Both the position numbers and the translations under genes were made by a program. From the NCBI GenBank assembly GCA_025769875.1, contig JAGFNK010001113.1, positions 1 through 14,756 on the forward strand: a stretch of DNA of 14,756 bases. The letters are read 5' to 3'. The notes under the pieces were generated by a model. The model did no database searches. It saw nothing but the letters and a program-made list of their open reading frames with translations, and was not told where the DNA came from. This document shows, one piece after another, positions 7,834 through 14,756 of this stretch (positions within the stretch are counted from its first letter, which is position 1; every line of letters starts with the position of its first letter). This stretch comes from Russula earlei. Its lineage: Eukaryota; Basidiomycota; Agaricomycetes; Russulales; Russulaceae.

Positions 7834-7850
7834 GGTTATGGGCCCTGACC
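7834..7850 (+). promoter_or_regulatory. Primer-binding site, half initiator-Met tRNA type
   Basis: Directly after the LTR, GGTTATGGGCCCTG is complementary to the anticodon stem and loop of initiator tRNA-Met (GGGCUCAUAACC region) with one mismatch over 14 bases. Some copia elements are known to prime from a tRNA fragment cut in the anticodon loop, not from the 3' end. Confidence 0.72.
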
Positions 7851-8271
7851 TTGTCTAAATTCCAAAGGCGAAGATCAACACACAAGCTCATCATTTTTCC
7901 TTGATATACATCTCCCTTATTCAAGAGCCTCTGTTAATCAGACGACACCCTACTCCCTCGGTCCCTGGAGCTGAAGGATTGACGTGCGTGCTATCACGCG
8001 TCAGGGGTACTGATTTATCTTCATTAATCCGGCAACAACCGCTCCATTAGCCCAGATTGGCAATCCACATTTACCTAACATTTACTCACGGCACCCTCGC
8101 ACCATGTTTACGTTCCCTCCCAAAATCTCGATCACTTGCTTGGTCATCTCACTTACTGGCCATCACCCCACAATCATGAATAGTTATCGCGTGTCACACA
8201 TCACAGATGATAGTCTCTCCAGCAATACCACTTGGGACGCTGGGGGAGATCTCCCTTAGACGCACGCGCTC
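7851..8271 (+). other. Retrotransposon leader and lost gag N-terminus
   Basis: This should hold the 5' untranslated leader and the start of gag. No coding frame longer than a few dozen codons can be linked to gag, and no start codon is supported. The N-terminal gag part is missing or too decayed to recognise. Confidence 0.4.
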
Positions 8272-8887
8272 TTGAAATATACATTCAGAAAGGTCACATT
8301 GGCAGTAAAAAATGACATCAAATTGTTTACTCGCAAGCTCAAGTGGAGGAACTCAAACGCGCATATGGCGGCGTTGGATCAAATGTCAGCATTCATATTC
8401 ATTCATAGCCCTCACAGGCACATTCCTAGACGACATACATCCGGCGTTCCCGCAATTGCAACAATTAAACGATGCAAGAATCACTCTCCTAAACGACGAC
8501 ATACTCATATCGAATCTCCTTATCACTTTCATATTTCACTAAAGCATTATCCGACGCTTACTCAGCTGTCGCGTCAAACAATTCTAGCCACCGGCGCTCC
8601 GATGGACATTTCCCCAGTCATCGGGCCGGCCTCTCCACCCTCACTTAATACAGACATTCCGGTAAAGATAGACAACGCTACGTCTGAAACACAATGCTAT
8701 TATTGCAACAAACTTGGGCACACACTCCGGACTATCGGAAGAGAAGGGAGAAGGCGACGAAAGACAAAGTGACAGGCACTGACAGGAACGTCAGCGCGTA
8801 CATAGTGGGCACTACTGCACTATCACCGAGGTGTCGGACATCCGATGAAGATGAGATTCGGGTTTCCCTTTACGTGGTGGCTAGATC
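8272..8887 (+). pseudogene. copia gag remnant with zinc knuckle
   Basis: Pieces in different frames read VEELKRAYGGVGSNV (from about 8345), LTGTFLDDIHPAFPQLQQLN with DARITLLNDDILIS (from about 8410), then SDAYSAVAS and ILATGAPMDISP. They end with the nucleic-acid-binding zinc knuckle CYYCNKLGHT at 8695-8724. The knuckle needs CX2CX4HX4C. After the His a 1-base deletion shifts the frame and the last Cys is Tyr (DYRKRREKA). Gag packages the element RNA into virus-like particles. The tail DEIRVSLY leads into the protease. It is non-functional. Confidence 0.75.
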
Positions 8888-9240
8888 TTGATCGACCACG
8901 GAGCTACCCATTACATTAGTCCGTTCTGGACTCCCGACTTCATTTATTGTGCTCTGGCCTCCATGCGTTACTCTGGGAGGTCTTGCAGTCATCAGACAGA
9001 TCTGGACTGGATTGGTATCCGTCCTGCCAGCTGGAAGGAGTTGGAGATATTCTATTAACCCTCATAGACATCATACATGTATCAAAGGCCGATGCACGTG
9101 ACTACTCAGTGCGCGCGCTACTTCGGAACGAGGGATGCATCACATACACTCAAGAGGGGTGTTCAAATTTACACATCAAAAGATTGGAAGATCGCGCAAA
9201 TCTGGAGCACAATATACTGTTCATCATATTCATTTCATAA
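8888..9240 (+). pseudogene. copia protease remnant
   Basis: LIDHGATHYIS at 8888-8920 is the aspartic protease active-site motif, normally D-S/T-G-A, with His replacing Ser/Thr. A downstream frame gives GVGDI...IIHVSKADA (about 9040-9100) followed by VRALLRNEGC, matching the end of the copia protease (..LHVP..LISV..L...G) before the integrase. There are frame changes between these pieces. The enzyme would have cleaved the Gag-Pol polyprotein. It is dead here. Confidence 0.7.
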
Positions 9241-9900
9241 CTCCAGCTCTACACGCGCACAGAAGTGCCCTTTTCATTCCACATCTCGCATCAGCGCATG
9301 GAACATATGTTTCCACCGCGCATTAATCTACTACAGTGATTCTGGTACTCGGATCTCGCTTAGCGCTACGGATCACGATCAGTCATCTTGTCCAGGGTAT
9401 GCACTCGGCTAGCAAGCTCGGCTAGCGAATGTGACTTCTTTTCTCGGCTGCCCCTTAGCGATCGGATCCTCGGCTACAAATTATCTACAGTACCTTAGCC
9501 GATCTGCTACACGCGAGATCAATTCGAGGCGCTAGCTATTGGGCAACGCACGCTTAGATCAGTCTTGGATCAGCGAGGAATCACACAGATTAACAATGCC
9601 AGATTTACCACAGGAGAACGGAGGAGCCAAAAGATGGACTGAGACCCTTGGAGACAACACGCGCTCACAGTTGCACGGCACTGGTCTCACTCTCAGGTCC
9701 TGGAGCTAAATACTAACGCTGCCATCCATATCTGCAATCGGACTCCATCACGCATTTCTCAGTGGGTGCACACTTCATCCAGCTTCATCATTCCACATCT
9801 TCAGATGTAGGGCGTATCTGCACATGCCTGACCGTCATAATCTTATCATCGTGCAACAAGCGCAGACATACTGCTACTCAGAGGACATGTTACTAACACT
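9241..9900 (+). pseudogene. copia integrase remnant
   Basis: The HHCC zinc domain and the first catalytic aspartates cannot be traced. From about 9568 the C-terminal half of the catalytic core is visible: LDQRGIT, TMPDLPQENGGAKRWTETL (9594-9650), then NTNAAIHICNRTPSR (about 9710-9755) and FRCRAYLHMPDRHN (about 9798-9840). The glutamate of the D,D-35-E triad in the NGxAER signature is Lys (AAA at 9629-9631). Integrase inserts the cDNA copy into the genome. Frames shift at least twice. A short duplication of CTCGGCTAGC at 9405-9426 lies in the decayed front part. Confidence 0.75.
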
Positions 9901-10259
9901 GCTCCGCCTGCACAATTCTTGGTCCTTATAGGATCGGTGATACTCAATGCCAAATTCACACAAACCGGTTGATTGCGCATCTCCGGAAACCCCATTAGAC
10001 TCCCTACACACCACACTCACTTCACCTTACCCCACATCACACAGCCAGATCCCCTCATTCCGCCTCACCGCACACAGCCTGTACATCATGCCAAACTCAC
10101 TCGGCACCATCGGGACACTCCATCTGTTCCCCATGTCCACTCTCATCTAGACATTCTGGGTCTTGCTCACGTCCGCGTCCAAAATATCTCAGAGGGACTG
10201 TGCACGCAGATCCGAGAGGGCGCTTGTCGCATATGGCTCGGCTACAGCGGAATAGATCT
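9901..10259 (+). other. Pro/His-rich linker between integrase and reverse transcriptase
   Basis: This corresponds to the variable copia linker. It reads in short Pro/His/Ser-rich frames, with a 119-codon open stretch from 9973 and no motif. Conserved copia sequence resumes at about 10265 (YRESP). Confidence 0.45.
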
Positions 10260-11051
10260 AGAGGCTACATATCGGGAAAGCCCCCTTTATCGGAATCTGC
10301 CGACGGGTGGCAAGTCGCGTATCCATATGTGATCGGCGCACTTGCGTAAACTGGTACCTGGGATCTCAATGATCTTATTGATCTTATCAGCATGGGTGTG
10401 TTAAGCACGCAAATCTGTCAAGAGATTTCGCGCACGCCTTCTAATTGCATAGGGGTTCACCCAAGTCGAAGGCATTGTAGTTGATGAAGCCTTCTCACCA
10501 GTAGCCAGGTCCGAGTCTTAGCGACTCTTTATTAGTGTTGATCGTGCTATAGGATTGGGAGATCCGAAGACATCCAGTCGGCGTCCCTCTTCGGCTCACT
10601 GGGTGATGAAGATTAGATTCATTTGGAGCAACCGCAAGGTTTTATCACACCAAAAGCACTTATCTGGTCTTACACAGACCTATCGTACATGGGATTTACG
10701 CTCTCATGGAGTCATTAGTGGCTCGCATTCACTCGCACGCATTCTCATGCGGGCATATGTCATCGCCAAGATGCGGGGAGATCACATTATCATTTTATCA
10801 TTTCATCATTATCCTCTGTGTCGATGACATTACTATCTTAGGCGACTCTCACAGTTTCCACGCCCACCTCTGCGGGCATACACCTCACACATCTATCTTT
10901 GTCTACGCGCTACGAGTTGACAGATCTAGGCGAGATCACGTCATACCTCGGGATCCGCGTTTCACGCGATCGCTTGGCTAACACAGACATCAATCAATCA
11001 AGGTACATCTCGGATCGCTTCAGGATGGTGGATTCCACTCCACTCCTGTAA
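10260..11051 (+). pseudogene. copia reverse transcriptase remnant
   Basis: The order of pieces matches copia RT: RFRARLLIA stop GFTQVEGIVVDEAFSPVAR (10423-10508, with TAG at 10450-10452), DWEIRRH (about 10554), HLSGLTQTYRTW (about 10655), the polymerase motif ILCVDDITILGDS (10811-10849) and DLGEITSYLGIRVSRDR (10923-10973) through RYISDRFRMVDSTPLL to TAA at 11049-11051. The catalytic YVDD box has Cys for Tyr but keeps both aspartates. The pieces are spread over all three frames. RT copies the element RNA into DNA. It is inactive as written. Confidence 0.82.
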
Positions 11052-11221
11052 TCTTGGAGGTCTCACCTCGGGATGGCGGACTTCCGCTCCGCTTTCGCAT
11101 TCCGCTCCGTTCCAACGCGGAAACGCAGTTGATCAAGCACTCCGGAGAAACAACGCCTATATGAAGACTAGGCAATATCAGCGTTCTATTGGAAGCCTCC
11201 TCTATGTGCACATCTGGACGC

Positions 11222-11370
11222 ATTTACACACTTCCTTTGCAGTCTCTTGACTGTATGCTCACATGCGTTCACACACTTTCTCTTGCAGTCTCTCGACTGT
11301 GCGTTTACACGCGTCCACACGCGTTCACCCTTCCTCTTGGAGTCTTTCGACTCACGGTCTCTGGACTCAC
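11222..11370 (+). repeat. Imperfect tandem repeat inside RNase H remnant
   Basis: Three diverged units of about 45-55 bases share CTTCCTCTTGCAGTCTCTCG followed by ACTGTGCG and a TTCACAC/TTTACAC lead. The core CAGTC..GACTG is itself a small inverted repeat. Only one copy of this sequence would be expected in a copia RNase H. Confidence 0.6.
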
Positions 11371-11510
11371 CCACTTTTCATTCATTTGCCGTCCTATCTT
11401 ATCAGGACATCTACGCATTGATGGTCCACTTCGCTGCACGCCCACACGTGACTCCAGTCTTTTGTGTCACTGGATCAGATCTTATCTCTCATCGACCGAC
11501 TGTATCAATC

Positions 11511-11519
11511 ATGGGGGGA
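11511..11519 (+). promoter_or_regulatory. Polypurine tract
   Basis: ATGGGGGGA lies directly against the start of the 3' LTR (T at 11520). It is the usual site for priming of plus-strand DNA synthesis. Confidence 0.8.
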
Positions 11520-12010
11520 TGTTGAGATTACCACTGCTTTTGGGCAGTCTGATGTAATCACAGCCCAGTCGCGTTAACGCGTCAGGCTCCCACGGACCTG
11601 GGCGCTCCATGCTCACGTGCGTCGCTCACGTGTCGGATCAGCCCGGACCGGCTCAGCTCAGATGCTGCAGCCTGCATATGTTACAATGATAAGTTAATTG
11701 ATGACAATCGGTAGCTACTAACGACTGATCCTTTATGATACAAGTTGGTAGTTATGATTACATTGCTTAGAGACACTTTCGCGTATTTAAGAGGCACTCA
11801 ATTAGCTAGATTGCTTCAGTTTTGTCTTACACAAACTGAAGTGAGTACTTACTGTTTCCTATCTTATCTATCGCATCTAATCACTGCGTTGTAGATATCT
11901 TTGATAGGTATTACTGATTTATAGCTTTGTCTTACACAAACTGAAATATCTTTGATAGATCTTAAGGATCTTATCGCTCTTATCATAACCTGCGCCCATC
12001 TGCTTCAACA
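11520..12010 (+). repeat. 3' long terminal repeat (491 bp)
   Basis: Same architecture as the 5' LTR: TGTTGA..TCAACA ends, TATA-like box at 11784-11791, hairpin, intron-like segment 11841-11894 and the spliced-form copy at 11923-11958. Differences from the 5' LTR cluster in the first 170 bases and in the AGACACTT/AGATGCTT position. Confidence 0.95.
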
Positions 12011-12015
12011 GCAGT
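12011..12015. repeat. Target-site duplication, right copy (GCAGT)
   Basis: Exact repeat of 7341-7345 directly after the 3' LTR. Confidence 0.93.
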
Positions 12016-12330
12016 AGTGGTTTATACCCTTCGATCACTGAGCAGCTACGAGGATGATTGAACTACCACCCGTAAATACCCTTCTTTTGCTTTCAACAGC
12101 CTAATGGCAATGCTTTCCAAAACAAGGCGCTTGCTAAACCACGGTCGTGAAGAGCGGGCATCCAGCACCTTAGGAGACAGTCAGCATAGCCAACGCCACA
12201 GATCAGGTATGATATTGAACCGACTTGCCTGGCACTGTCTGACGTTTAATTTTTGAAATAACCCCACAAGATCAAGTCCACCGTCTGGCGTCAAGGGATA
12301 TTCGATCTCATTCATATGTTCCAGGTCCTT
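12016..12330. other. Region right of the retrotransposon, possible exon fragment
   Basis: No gene is assigned with confidence. A plus-strand stretch 12104-12207 is open from ATG (MAMLSKTRRLLNHGREER). It follows a good acceptor (CTTTCAACAG at 12090-12099) and is followed by a GTATGA donor and a CTGAC branch site, so it could be an exon of a gene split by the insertion. The continuation would overlap the minus-strand gene, so this stays tentative. Confidence 0.3.
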
Positions 12331-12991
12331 TCATTGTTCGTAAATCCTCACAAGGATGTAACTTTCCACTTTTCTTTTTTTCCTCGGCGCATCCTTCCCA
12401 AAAGGGTAGGATCGTTTGCTTCGAATTGCAATTGTGTTTGACTGACACCCAGGAGCAGACGTACAATCAGTATTTCCGTCAGGCATCTTCTCTTGATCGT
12501 CTGTCGGTGCTGGAGTCAATGCATGCCTGGACGTAGAATGTGTCGACCTTGCTGTGTGAATGCTCCGCTGCTGTGGGCTGTGTAAATCGGAAAGTGCTTG
12601 CTGGTTCATCGCTGTGTTCTTGCTGTTGATGGCCTCGGTTTTCATTGGCGATGCTCTGCTCAGAGGTGCTGTCAGGTCTTGGGAGAGTAATCACACGTTG
12701 AGGCAAGAAATTCGGAAGTCAAATCTTCAATCTTAATTGATCCCTGTCCCTGCGACTATGCTGCCCACACTAGCTTCCATGGTGAATAAAGGACAAGCGA
12801 CGGTGAGTTCATCTCACATGGATCAATAGTGCATCAATATATGGCTTCTTCAGTGGGCGACTCAAGCCACCCACATTGATGCCGCGCTTGACACATAACT
12901 CCTGTAGTACAGGAATACTGTATTGTTTGAGGGTCTTCTCGGTTGGATCGTGTTGCCGAAGAGCACGCTCGGCGTGGTCGATTGTACACAT
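12331..12991 (-). CDS. Probable nuclear protein with SAP-like motif and NLS
   Basis: The first exon starts at ATG 12991 (MCTIDHAERALRQHD). It contains a SAP-like helix-turn-helix of about 35 residues (LKQYSIPVLQELCVKRGI ... LKKPYIDALL), a motif that in known proteins binds AT-rich DNA. A GTGAGA donor follows at about 12817. The last exon is probably the frame 12645-12331, rich in Ser, Thr, Gln and Pro and ending ...APRKKRKVESYILVRIYEQ. PRKKRKV (12367-12387) is a textbook-like basic nuclear localisation signal. The junction between 12812 and about 12650 cannot be fixed from sequence alone, because several AG acceptors occur and another open frame overlaps. The gene diverges from the F-box gene at 13492. 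The family is not identified, and the exon model is tentative. Confidence 0.45.
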
Positions 12992-13491
12992 TGATAAAAC
13001 CTCATGGTAAGTATGGACCTTTTATTACGCAGTCTGATGCTCAGACCCACTAATGATCTCACCTCTAAGCGTAAGGGACCGCCCTATAGGCGCCCACAGC
13101 GAGAACAATTATCCCCAAAGTTAGCGCCGCTCTCATGAACATGCATGCTGGGTGATACCCTTCTCTCCTCGACAGTGCTGCAAAAGGGCACTGTGTTCTA
13201 TGCTTTTGAGAAGTACACGTAAGAATGTCTTCTATCTCTTCCCAAACGTGCTAACTGTTGGTCGCTCGTCATTGTGCTTGTTGGCGATAACAATTATCCT
13301 CGTCGTGTGATAATGACTCATTTCTCCCTAACCAATTACGACGAGCTGCCGATGTATACGCATATGCGTCTCGATCTCCCGAATATACAGTTTGAGCCCA
13401 CAATAGTACCTGCACCTTCTCAAGGTATTTAAACCCATGGAGACCATGACGGTGACAATCGCCTCTGTATCACAACAACCCGATCGCAAGC
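12992..13491. other. Divergent intergenic region, SAP-like and F-box genes
   Basis: About 500 bases probably holding both promoters. A TATA box (TATTTAAA) at 13426-13433 serves the F-box gene. A short exon-like stretch at 13176-13218 (LQKGTVFYAFEKYT) sits between CGACAG and GTAAGA with GCTAAC downstream, but no gene could be built around it. Two similar words, GAACAATTATCC (13093-13104) and TAACAATTATCC (13288-13299), may be repeated regulatory sites. Confidence 0.4.
13426..13433 (+). promoter_or_regulatory. TATA box of the F-box gene
   Basis: TATTTAAA lies 59-66 bases before the ATG at 13492. This leaves room for a transcript start about 30 bases downstream and a short leader. Confidence 0.5.
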
Positions 13492-14756
13492 ATGGTATTG
13501 AACCCTTCATTGCTTAATCCCCTTCGCCATTTGACTGCAGTCAAACGACGAGGGAATACTGTGTCACCACCACCATCACCACCACGCAATTGCAAACGTC
13601 ACTGGGTGAGCCTCTGTGCCAATGCATATGTCTGACTGTCCTCCACTCATAAACCCAACAGTTGGAGCGCCCACCAGATGGAAATGAGCAGAAACGGCGC
13701 TTTTGCTCATCAACCGATTGTAATCGTTGGAAGGCAGTTAAGAGACGCCGAGTACAGCAGCATCAAACACACCTTGTACGCTGACCGTTCATGCAAATTT
13801 CCATTCCGTAACAACTTTTGTAGTGCACAGGGATCCAGGACATGCCTGTCGAACTACTTCTTATGATTTCCACCCATCTGGACAATGACAATCTTCGAAC
13901 ATTGGTACTTGCTTCACGATCCATAGGTCAATCACTCTTACCAGAGTACTTGCACCACTGTGGGCTTGAGGCGAACGACACAAGTGAAGGGGGCTCAGAA
14001 GTGACACTACATGAACCAAGCGGATATGCGTCTCTTGGACTGTGGTCTGCTATTCACACCTTCAAACCCCCCCGAAAGATGTTCTGTTCCATCCCTTGCT
14101 CCCCACTGGAGGCCCGAACTGCGATGAGATTCCTTACCTGTTTCCTTATTGAGCCTTCAAATACGTGCAATCTTGGGATTTCCACCTTCTTCTCCATGGG
14201 TCCAATCTGCTTCTGCTGGCCTCTGGGTTCATCAAAATGCACCAACTGTTTAACACCCTACCACTCACACGACTGCACTTCGCAGGATTCGGTTCTGTGG
14301 ATTGTCTTCCTTCCTCCATCACCTTACGAAGCGGAGCATGCAGCTCTCACACAATTAATTTACTTGATATTTCATCTGATTATGCCTCGCTCCCAGAATC
14401 GCAGAAACCACGATGGGGATTCTCAAGCACTCACCTATCAAGTCCCTGTTCCTTTGCATAGTATCTTTGAAACCCTCCCCACTGGACCGCTTTACTTGGC
14501 AAGCTCAACATGACATCTCTCAAGAAACTTGTTCTCGAAGGGGGATATCCCAGGGCCAGCGCTCATTCGTTTTCTAACCAAGCACAAGGGCCTTAAGAGC
14601 ATCCGTATCCAATGCAACGTGCCATTGGACCGCATTCGACCTAGCCATCAGCCTTTCCTACCCAATCTTCTGACCCTTTGTGCTCCATTGGGGATTTGCT
14701 GTGACATTGGAGAGTGACTGGGTAACTCGACAAGCCTTTACAACCTAGAAGTGGAA
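13492..14756 (+). pseudogene. F-box protein gene with N-terminal introns, broken C-terminal half
   Basis: F-box proteins link substrates to SCF ubiquitin ligases. ATG 13492 (AAGCATGG context, TATA upstream) opens exon 1 (13492-13605). Introns at 13606-13661 (GTGAGC, CTGAC, CAACAG) and 13776-13823 (GTACGC, GTAAC, TTGTAG) are both phase 0. Exon 2 carries basic CKRHW and RFCSSTDCNRWKAVKRRR. The F-box begins at about residue 80, GIQDMPVELLLMISTHL, so it starts before the ATG at 13842. The long C-terminal part (ASLGLWSAIHTFKPP, LFNTLPLTRLHFAGF, LIRFLTKHKGLKSIRI) looks like the sequence following fungal F-boxes. It needs four 1-base corrections (near 14154, 14405-14410, C-run 14477-14480, G-run 14540-14544) and has TGA at 14715-14717, after which the frame continues (NSTSLYNLEV) past the window edge. 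It is either a pseudogene or affected by homopolymer sequencing errors. Confidence 0.65.

Larger units (their letters stand above)
11052..11519 (+). pseudogene. copia RNase H remnant
   Basis: RQYQRSIGSLLYV (11170-11208) and TSFAVS (about 11227-11246, followed by TGA) are the conserved RT-RNase H junction of copia elements. After that the domain dissolves into a set of imperfect tandem repeats (11222-11370), and no catalytic D-E-D-D signature can be followed. The end of the pol frame may be LYQSWGDVE, overlapping the purine tract and the start of the 3' LTR. Confidence 0.65.
7346..12010 (+). mobile_element. Ty1/copia LTR retrotransposon, complete in structure but inactive
   Basis: The 4,665-bp element has two LTRs (7346-7833 and 11520-12010), a 5-bp target duplication, a primer-binding site directly after the 5' LTR and a purine tract directly before the 3' LTR. 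The internal order is gag, protease, integrase, reverse transcriptase, RNase H, which defines the Ty1/copia order (integrase before RT). Every protein domain is recognisable only in pieces spread over three frames with many stops, so it could move only with proteins supplied in trans. The perfect target duplication and LTR similarity of roughly 97% show a single insertion without later rearrangement of the ends. It has landed downstream of the Myb gene. Confidence 0.95.

Noticed and set aside
10555..10981. Two overlapping open frames as separate small genes
   Set aside because: Both contain pieces of the same copia reverse transcriptase (HLSGLTQTYRTW and CVDDITILGDS), so they are fragments of one decayed domain.
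12286..12535. Plus-strand open stretch continuing from the exon-like segment at 12104
   Set aside because: It overlaps the minus-strand frame with the PRKKRKV signal, which has more gene-like content, and its required donor site (GTCCTTTC) or read-through is not convincing.
13560..13590. A run of His codons (CACCACCACCATCACCACCAC) resembling a poly-His stretch
   Set aside because: In the reading frame supported by the flanking exons and intron phase this reads Pro/Ser (PPPSPP); the His frame has no support on either side.

Overview
The window looks like a stretch of an agaricomycete (mushroom-forming basidiomycete) genome that is rich in mobile elements and decayed genes. The reasons are many very short spliceosomal introns (42-59 nt, GT..AG, with CTAAC/CTGAC-type branch sites), a Plavaka/Tnp2-like (CACTA superfamily) transposase, a Ty1/copia LTR retrotransposon primed by half of the initiator tRNA, and an F-box gene of a style common in these fungi. 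Little of the sequence sits in long intact reading frames, and most genes here are interrupted by stops or frameshifts.

Layout. 1-1730 (minus): remnant of a Plavaka/Tnp2-like transposase that runs off the left edge and carries two in-frame stops. 2126-2820 (plus): a broken gene of unknown family with two frameshifts. 2821-3270: a GGCTCGAG-rich region with a hairpin. 3271-3957 and 5051-5512 (plus): two diverged copies of one gene of unknown function. Each has a stop where the other reads through, and both are followed about 1 kb downstream by a shared 20-bp sequence. 6086-7055 (plus): a six-exon gene with three Myb/SANT repeats, reconstructed from splice sites and resembling the Reb1/TTF-I class of DNA-binding proteins.

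7346-12010: a complete but dead Ty1/copia retrotransposon, with 488/491-bp LTRs (TGTTGA...TCAACA), a perfect 5-bp target duplication (GCAGT), a half-tRNA-iMet primer site, a polypurine tract, and scrambled gag, protease, integrase, RT and RNase H. The LTRs differ mostly at CpG sites. Each LTR contains what looks like a 53-54-nt intron, followed by a second copy of its flanking sequence in already-spliced form. That is the most unusual structure in the window.

12331-12991 (minus): a probable nuclear protein with a SAP-like motif and a basic nuclear localisation signal. 13492 to the right edge (plus): an F-box protein gene with a TATA box and two N-terminal introns, then four frameshifts and a stop. 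The SAP-like and F-box genes are divergent and share an intergenic region of about 500 bp.

I see no operon-like or defence-system logic. The common theme is transposable elements and fast-decaying multigene families. All family assignments come from reading motifs by eye and no database search was run.
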